Program-made: the position numbers and the translations under genes | Notes under the pieces: generated by a model | Database searches by the model: none | Told to the model about the DNA's origin: nothing | What the model saw: only the letters and a program-made list of their open reading frames with translations | Assembly (NCBI GenBank): GCA_028716305.1 | Contig: JAQUQA010000026.1 | Location: 1 to 6,028 of the forward strand | Direction of reading: 5' to 3' | Origin: Candidatus Omnitrophota bacterium | Lineage (GTDB): Bacteria > Omnitrophota > Gorgyraeia > Gygaellales > Profunditerraquicolaceae | DNA: 6,028 bases | Part shown: positions 1-3,722 of the stretch, piece after piece | How the letters are laid out: every line of letters starts with the position of its first letter | Position numbering within the stretch: the first letter of the stretch is position 1

Positions 1-213
1 AGATATTTCTTTTTCCGCGTTGGCCTGGTTCAGGGCCTCCTGCAGGCTATAGATCTCATTATCTTTATCTCTCAACTGGCTCTCCAAGACGGAAACCTGG
101 TTTCTTAATCCCTGCATATCCAGTTCTGACTGCTTACGTGCGGTGGCGCAACCGGAAAGCGAAATCACAAAAACAGACAACAGCAGCAAAACAACCCCTC
201 TCTTGTGACGCAT
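1..213 (-). CDS. Putative lipoprotein with coiled-coil start, partial (C-terminus outside window)
   Basis: Reading leftward from ATG at 213-211, 71 codons stay open to the window edge, so only the N-terminus is visible. It starts MRHKRG (positive n-region), continues with a hydrophobic stretch at about residues 7-20, and ends in the lipobox LSGC with Cys22. This is a type II signal peptide, so the protein should be exported, cleaved and lipidated at Cys22. Ala follows the Cys, with no Asp at +2, so by the E. coli Lol rule it would go to the outer membrane. From about residue 30 the sequence is charged, with leucine or valine at heptad-like spacing (LDMQGLRNQVSVLESQLRD, then EIYSLQEALNQ), which predicts a coiled coil. 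A clear Shine-Dalgarno supports the start. The gene follows hisA in the same direction after 117 bases, so it may be a separate unit. The family cannot be named from this part; envelope lipoproteins with a coiled coil and a later peptidoglycan-binding domain are one possibility. Confidence 0.8.
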   Translation of the reverse strand, partial: MRHKRGVVLLLLSVFVISLSGCATARKQSELDMQGLRNQVSVLESQLRDKDNEIYSLQEALNQANAEKEIS

Positions 214-218
214 ACGCC

Positions 219-225
219 CCTCCTT
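219..225 (-). promoter_or_regulatory. Shine-Dalgarno of the lipoprotein gene
   Basis: The minus strand reads AAGGAGG followed by five bases (GGCGT) and then ATG. It is the strongest ribosome-binding site in the window, and it fixes the start of the partial lipoprotein gene at 213. Confidence 0.8.
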
Positions 226-231
226 CAATGA

Positions 232-275
232 GGGCACAATTTACAAACCTGAAAGCGTAAGTAAATTGTATGCCC
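232..275 (-). promoter_or_regulatory. Stem-loop in the leader of the lipoprotein gene
   Basis: Bases 232-244 (gggcacaatttac) pair fully with 261-275 (gtaaattgtatgccc) apart from a two-base TA bulge, giving 13 base pairs around a 16-base loop. In the minus-strand RNA the hairpin ends six bases before the AAGGAGG Shine-Dalgarno of the lipoprotein gene. No U-run follows it, so it does not look like an intrinsic terminator. It could protect the 5' end of the mRNA, affect translation, or, as DNA, be an operator. The pairing is seen directly; the role is inferred. Confidence 0.5.
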
Positions 276-283
276 GAATTGGT

Positions 284-321
284 CCCGAGGCCCGCTTGTT
301 GGTTAATACCCGGGGCCGGGG
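284..321 (-). other. GC-rich inverted repeat downstream of hisA (no U-tract)
   Basis: Bases 284-286 (ccc) and 289-293 (ggccc) can pair with 319-321 (ggg) and 313-317 (gggcc), forming an imperfect GC-rich stem of about eight pairs with a roughly 19-base loop. It begins ten bases after the hisA stop codon. On the minus strand the stem is followed by ACCAATTC rather than a run of T, so it is at best a weak or factor-dependent terminator, or an mRNA 3'-end stabiliser. The rest of the 117-base hisA-lipoprotein spacer holds the other hairpin and no convincing promoter. Confidence 0.3.
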
Positions 322-330
322 GATCTTTGT

Positions 331-1050
331 TTAAACCGCGCTTAAAGCCTGAGTTAAAGTAAATTTACCTTCGTATAAAGCCTTGCCTACAATTATACCT
401 TCTAACCCCTGTTTTTCCAGTAATTTAAGCCGTTGGATATCCGCCAGGCTGGATATCCCCCCGGAAGAGATAATTTTCATACCCGATATTTTAAGCAGGG
501 CCTTGAGATCTTTTATATTCGGCCCTTTTAAAGTACCATCCTTGGTCACATCGGTATAGATCAAACGCTGAAAACCCGTTTCTTTTAAAAGGCCGACATA
601 ATCAACGATGCTTATCCCTTTATGCGCTGCCTGCCATCCCTTAACCAGGAGCCGGTTATCCCTGGTATCGATGCTGACAATAATTTTATCCTTAAATCCG
701 GAAAAGGCCTGCTTGAGAAACTTCCGGTCCTCGATGGCCTTGGTCCCCAAGACTACCCTCGAGACGCCCAGGCCGGTCAACTCTTTTATGGTCTCGATCG
801 ACCTTACTCCGCCTCCGAATTGTATAGGCACGTCTACGGCGAGTAAAATATCCTTTAAGGCAGAGAAATTTTTTCGCGCCCCGGAAAAAGCCCCGTCCAG
901 ATCAACCACATGGATCAGCTCCGCCCCCTGGCGCACCCAGTGTTTCGCAGTCTTGACCGGGTCGCGGGAATAGATCTTCTGATCCTGTTTACCCTGGAAC
1001 AGCCTGACTACACAGCCGTCTTTTAAGTCGATTGCGGGAATGATTAGCAT
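331..1050 (-). CDS. hisA: HisA: ProFAR isomerase
   Basis: 1-(5-phosphoribosyl)-5-[(5-phosphoribosylamino)methylideneamino]imidazole-4-carboxamide isomerase (EC 5.3.1.16). This cytoplasmic enzyme performs the Amadori rearrangement of ProFAR to PRFAR, the substrate of HisF-HisH. The 239 residues match the usual length of this single-domain TIM barrel. Visible hallmarks are IPAIDLKDG with the general base Asp8, VVDLDGAF (48-55), the phosphate-binding FGGGVRS (78-84), VVLGTKAIED (99-108), VSIDTRD (125-131), YTDVTKDGT with the general acid Asp167 (165-173), the second phosphate loop SSGGIS (195-200), and GIIVGKALYEG near the end. IPAIDLKDG separates it from its paralogue HisF, which begins with an IPCLDV-type motif. 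The ATG at 1050 gives the standard N-terminus, although no good Shine-Dalgarno precedes it. It is the last his gene here, 168 bases after hisH, and hisF does not follow it. The spacer suggests hisA could be expressed partly apart from hisD-hisB-hisH. Confidence 0.97.
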   Translation of the reverse strand: MLIIPAIDLKDGCVVRLFQGKQDQKIYSRDPVKTAKHWVRQGAELIHVVDLDGAFSGARKNFSALKDILLAVDVPIQFGGGVRSIETIKELTGLGVSRVVLGTKAIEDRKFLKQAFSGFKDKIIVSIDTRDNRLLVKGWQAAHKGISIVDYVGLLKETGFQRLIYTDVTKDGTLKGPNIKDLKALLKISGMKIISSGGISSLADIQRLKLLEKQGLEGIIVGKALYEGKFTLTQALSAV

Positions 1051-1058
1051 AAGCTTAG

Positions 1059-1072
1059 TTCAATAAATTGAA
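1059..1072. repeat. AT-rich 14-base palindrome just upstream of hisA
   Basis: ttcaat-aa-attgaa is a perfect 6+6 inverted repeat with a two-base centre, 8 bases before the hisA start codon. An AT-rich stretch containing TATTAT on the minus strand (1077-1072) abuts it and could be a -10 element, but I see no matching -35. It may be a small operator or chance AT-rich sequence. The palindrome is certain; its function is speculative. Confidence 0.3.
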
Positions 1073-1080
1073 TAATATTA

Positions 1081-1094
1081 AGTCACAAGTCACA
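1081..1094. repeat. Tandem 7-base repeat (agtcaca x2)
   Basis: Two exact adjacent copies of agtcaca (TGTGACT on the minus strand) lie at the hisA-side edge of the repeat-rich hisH-hisA spacer. They adjoin the gttcg-rich inverted-repeat block and may be the end of the same element. Confidence 0.55.
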
Positions 1095-1104
1095 GGTTCG
1101 TACG

Positions 1105-1181
1105 GCGTTTTGCGAGATGCGTTCGGCGTTCGGGGTTCGGCGTAAACTTTACGCGGAACGCAAAAACACTGAACGCAGAAC
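1105..1181. repeat. Repeat-rich imperfect inverted repeat in the hisH-hisA spacer
   Basis: This block is built from a few short words in both orientations. The core 1140-1154 is a perfect 7+7 palindrome with one central base (gcgtaaa-c-tttacgc). It is flanked by gttc (1135-1138) and gaac (1156-1159), with one G-G mismatch between. Further out, gttcggcgttc (1121-1131) pairs with gaacgcagaac (1171-1181) with one mismatch. gaacgca occurs twice on the right (1156-1162, 1171-1177). On the left, tgcgttc (1118-1124) and gcgttc (1126-1131) are the inverse, and gttcggcgt occurs directly twice (1121-1129, 1135-1143). gttttgcg (1107-1114) is nearly the inverse of cgcaaaaac (1159-1167). No credible protein is encoded. 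It resembles a REP/MITE-like interspersed intergenic element or a strong RNA hairpin; it is too short to code for its own mobility. Copies elsewhere cannot be checked here. Confidence 0.6.
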
Positions 1182-1218
1182 TGATCATTTATACTCTATC
1201 ACCCGAACTGAGACCCTT

Positions 1219-1827
1219 TTACAACTCGACAAAGTTCTTAACCATCTTCAATCCGGCCTCCTGGCTCTTTTCCGGGTGAAACTGCACCCCGAAAAGATTA
1301 TCCTGCCAGATGACCGAAGTAAAATTTATGCCATACTCCGTAGTTGCCGCGATCCCTTCCGGTTGCGCCGGCTCAACGTAGAAAGAGTGGCAGAAATAAA
1401 CATACGACTTGTCCGCGACGTCTTTCAGCAAAGGGCATGCCGCGGCGGCTATCTTCAGCTGATTCCACCCCATATGCGGCACTTTATAACCCGCGTCCCG
1501 GGTAAACATTTTTACCGAACCTCTGACCAGGCCCAGGCCTTTTTCGCTGCGTGCTTCCTGGCTTTGGTCAAACAAGAGCTGCATTCCCAGGCAGATCCCC
1601 AAAAACGGTTTTTTTTCGGCGATCTGCGCTTTTATCCGGGAAACAAACCCCCTGGAGTTAAGTTCCTTGGCCGCATCGTCAAAGGCACCCACCCCGGGAA
1701 GCACCAATTTACGGCATTTATCCATTAACTTTGGGCCCGTGACCACAAGCGTATCCTCTCCAAAAGACTGGAATGCCTTTTGCACGCTGTGGATGTTACC
1801 CATGCCGTAATCAATGATTCCGATCAT
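1219..1827 (-). CDS. hisH: HisH: glutaminase subunit of imidazole-glycerol-phosphate synthase
   Basis: Class I glutamine amidotransferase (EC 4.3.2.10 with HisF). It hydrolyses glutamine and passes ammonia through the HisF barrel, where PRFAR is converted to imidazole-glycerol phosphate and AICAR. At 202 residues it is the normal bacterial length. Seen in order: the N-terminal IDYGMGNIHSV (5-15), the oxyanion-side loop LPGVGAF (43-49), the nucleophile elbow PFLGICLGMQLLF with Cys79, VPHMGWNQL (116-124), YFCHSFYV (144-151), and FGVQFHPEKSQEAG with His184 and Glu186. The full catalytic triad Cys-His-Glu is present, so the enzyme should be active. The start at 1827 gives the family's usual N-terminus, with only a weak GGAAAA-type ribosome-binding site. 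It lies 26 bases after hisB, which suggests one transcript. Its obligate partner HisF is not in this window. The YF-C-HS wording, where valine is usual, is a minor variation. Confidence 0.97.
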   Translation of the reverse strand: MIGIIDYGMGNIHSVQKAFQSFGEDTLVVTGPKLMDKCRKLVLPGVGAFDDAAKELNSRGFVSRIKAQIAEKKPFLGICLGMQLLFDQSQEARSEKGLGLVRGSVKMFTRDAGYKVPHMGWNQLKIAAAACPLLKDVADKSYVYFCHSFYVEPAQPEGIAATTEYGINFTSVIWQDNLFGVQFHPEKSQEAGLKMVKNFVEL

Positions 1828-1853
1828 ATCTGTTTTCCGTTTTCAAGATCATT

Positions 1854-2459
1854 TTAGTCGATCACGCCTTTTGTCGAGGGGACACCTTTACGGCGGGGGT
1901 CGATTTGCGTGGCCTGATCCAGGGCTTTACCCAAAGCCTTAAAAACCGGTTCCAGGGTGGTATGTAAATCCTTACTGGGGTTCTCCAGCTTAATATTAAG
2001 ATTCATCCCCATCTGCTTGGCCAGTGACTCGAAAAAATGCTCGGCATATTTAAACTCGTAGCCCTCCTGGGCCAGAGGGTTTTCATAAACCTCCGGGCTA
2101 ATGCTGAGCTTATAAGAACCCCTTCCGCTTAAGTCAACTGTCACATTAGCCGTGACATTTTCCATCGGGACAGAAGAAAAACCGTTTCTCGCTATGCCGA
2201 TTCTGTCTCCCAAGGCCTGGTCAAAGGCCTGGCCCAAAACAATACCCAGGTCTTCGTTTGTGTGATGTATATCAACTTTCAGGTCGGCCTCAGAAGTATT
2301 GACTTCTAAATCAAAATGCCCCCAGAAACTGAAAAGTTCCAACATGTGATCGAGAAACCCTATACCGGAATTTATTTTGGAATTCCCCTCTCCGTCGATA
2401 TTCAGCTTTATGCTGATAGCGGTTTCTTTTGTCTTTCTTTCCTTCTCGGCCTGTCTCAT
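1854..2459 (-). CDS. hisB: HisB: imidazoleglycerol-phosphate dehydratase (monofunctional, divergent metal site)
   Basis: Converts imidazole-glycerol phosphate to imidazole-acetol phosphate (EC 4.2.1.19). Family members are dimanganese enzymes that assemble as 24-mers. At 201 residues it is the stand-alone dehydratase, without the N-terminal phosphatase of E. coli HisB. Seen: ERKTKET (7-13), GIGFLDHMLELF with His38, IHHTNEDLGI with His65, His66 and Glu69, SGRG (111-114), AEHFFESLA with His141, LHTTLEPVFKALG (165-177), and DPRRKGVPSTKG near the end. Family-conserved metal ligands are intact except one. The C-terminal HHxxE motif reads His166-Thr167-Thr-Leu-Glu170, so the second histidine is Thr. 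PMENV (98-102) replaces the common PMDEAL wording, and NLNI (153-156) replaces TLHI. The candidate phosphate-binding residues (Arg91, Arg113, Lys174, Ser195, Lys197) are kept, and the gene is intact. An AGGAG four bases before ATG supports the start. It lies 39 bases after hisD. The assignment is firm; full activity is probable but not certain. Confidence 0.94.
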   Translation of the reverse strand: MRQAEKERKTKETAISIKLNIDGEGNSKINSGIGFLDHMLELFSFWGHFDLEVNTSEADLKVDIHHTNEDLGIVLGQAFDQALGDRIGIARNGFSSVPMENVTANVTVDLSGRGSYKLSISPEVYENPLAQEGYEFKYAEHFFESLAKQMGMNLNIKLENPSKDLHTTLEPVFKALGKALDQATQIDPRRKGVPSTKGVID

Positions 2460-2463
2460 TTTT

Positions 2464-2468
2464 CTCCT
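2464..2468 (-). promoter_or_regulatory. Shine-Dalgarno of hisB
   Basis: AGGAG on the minus strand, four A bases before the hisB ATG. It is a much better site than those of hisD, hisH or hisA, so hisB is probably initiated independently rather than through coupling to hisD. Confidence 0.7.
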
Positions 2469-2498
2469 GTTTTAATCCAAGTTTAAACGAAGGGATTG

Positions 2499-3722
2499 TT
2501 AAAATCTGGCTTTCACCGAATCAAGATGCTTGGCTAACCCTTCTATTCCGGCAATCTTTTCTAAAGGTTCTTTTACTTTCTCCAGCGCCTTTTTGGAATA
2601 GCTGATCAGGTGGCTGCTTTTCTGAAAATCCTGCACTGAAAGCCCGGAAAAGAACCTGGCTGTCCCGTTTGTCGGCAGGACGTGGCTGGGCCCGGCCACA
2701 TAATCCCCGACTGCCGTGGGACTGTAGGGCCCCAGGAATATCGCCCCGGCATTATGGATCTCTTTAACCAGCCTCTGCGGATTATTCACCAGGATCTCCA
2801 AATGCTCCGGAGCGATGCGGTCGGCGACCTCGGCGGCCTCTTTAAGATTTTTTACCAGGATGATCAGGCCGTTCACGCTTTCCGTGGCAAGTTTTACCTC
2901 TTTGGCCAGTTTTCGGGAATTGGTGATCAATATTGCCAGGCCGCCGGAATGCTCGGCCTGCGCCTTGAGATCCGCGATAATAAAACGCGGGTCGCTGAAA
3001 CGGTTCGCGATAATCACCAATTCTGTGGGCCCGGCAATCATATCGATATCCACTAAACCGAAAAGCTGCCTCTTTGCTTCGCTGACATAGATATTACCCG
3101 GCCCGACGATCTTGTCCACCCGGGGGATGGTCTTTGTCCCGTAGGCCATGGCGGCGATCGCCTGCGCACCGCCGACGCGGAAGATCTCATCGACCTTCAG
3201 GAGGTCCGCGACCACCAGGATGTGCGGATTGATCAAACCGTCTTTATCCGGTGGGCTGCATAAAATGATTTTCTTTACCCCGGCGATCTTGGCGGGAAGC
3301 ACGCTCATATATACAGTAGAGACCAAGGGGGCCGTGCCTGCCGGTATGTACACCCCTACTTTCTCCAAGGGGTTATAATTTTCTCCGAGCAGTGATCCGT
3401 CATCCGCCTTCATCCTCCAGGATTTCTTCAGGGTCTTTTTATAGAATTTATTGACATTTTCGATGACCACCTTAAGCGAAGAAACAAAATTCGGAGTAAT
3501 ATTCTGATACGCCCCGCTGATCTCATTCTGCGAAACCTTCAGCTGCTTCAGCGAAAGTTTGACCCCGTCGAATTTACGGGTATATTTGAGGACCGCTTCA
3601 TCCTGGTAGATCCGCACGTTATCGATGATCCCGCGGACCTTCTCTTCGACCCTCCGAGAGGTCAGAAACTGCCGGTTATAGATTTTTTCCAGTTTTTGAT
3701 TTACGACTCGCAAGATCTTCAT
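2499..3722 (-). CDS. hisD: HisD: histidinol dehydrogenase
   Basis: Zinc- and NAD-dependent four-electron oxidation of L-histidinol to L-histidine through histidinal (EC 1.1.1.23), the last pathway step. It has 407 residues, slightly shorter than the usual 420-440, but no conserved block is missing. Seen in order: VGVYIPAGTAPLVSTVYM (122-139), FRVGGAQAIAAMAYGT (181-196), the family signature DKIVGPGNIYVSEAKR followed by IDMIAGPTE (203-234), LKAQAEHSG with the zinc ligands Gln255 and His258, RIAPEHLEI with catalytic Glu306 and His307, AVGDYVAGPSHVLPT with zinc ligand Asp340, FSGLSVQDF (358-366), and EGLAKH with the last zinc ligand His399. All catalytic and metal residues are present. Its ATG overlaps the alaS stop as ATGA. 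The nearest AAGGAG (3745-3740) is 17 bases upstream, too far for ordinary initiation, so translation is probably coupled to alaS. hisB follows after 39 bases. Confidence 0.98.
   Translation of the reverse strand: MKILRVVNQKLEKIYNRQFLTSRRVEEKVRGIIDNVRIYQDEAVLKYTRKFDGVKLSLKQLKVSQNEISGAYQNITPNFVSSLKVVIENVNKFYKKTLKKSWRMKADDGSLLGENYNPLEKVGVYIPAGTAPLVSTVYMSVLPAKIAGVKKIILCSPPDKDGLINPHILVVADLLKVDEIFRVGGAQAIAAMAYGTKTIPRVDKIVGPGNIYVSEAKRQLFGLVDIDMIAGPTELVIIANRFSDPRFIIADLKAQAEHSGGLAILITNSRKLAKEVKLATESVNGLIILVKNLKEAAEVADRIAPEHLEILVNNPQRLVKEIHNAGAIFLGPYSPTAVGDYVAGPSHVLPTNGTARFFSGLSVQDFQKSSHLISYSKKALEKVKEPLEKIAGIEGLAKHLDSVKARF

Noticed and set aside
261..275. TACAAT on the minus strand (272-267) as a -10 promoter box for the lipoprotein gene
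   Set aside because: It matches the -10 consensus well, but no -35-like hexamer lies 16-18 bases upstream, and the bases are part of the hairpin arm.
284..321. Intrinsic terminator after hisA
   Set aside because: The GC-rich stem is imperfect and no T-run follows on the minus strand, so I list it only as an inverted repeat.
608..973. Plus-strand open frames opposite hisA, hisD and alaS (for example 608-973, 2682-3056, 3696-4241, 4533-4856)
   Set aside because: Low-complexity or Arg/Ser/Pro-rich translations typical of antisense shadows; the minus-strand genes have clear family motifs throughout.
1117..1728. A 203-codon plus-strand open frame antisense to hisH
   Set aside because: It has no recognisable domain, runs through the repeat block and lies opposite a hisH with all catalytic motifs intact, so it is a shadow frame.
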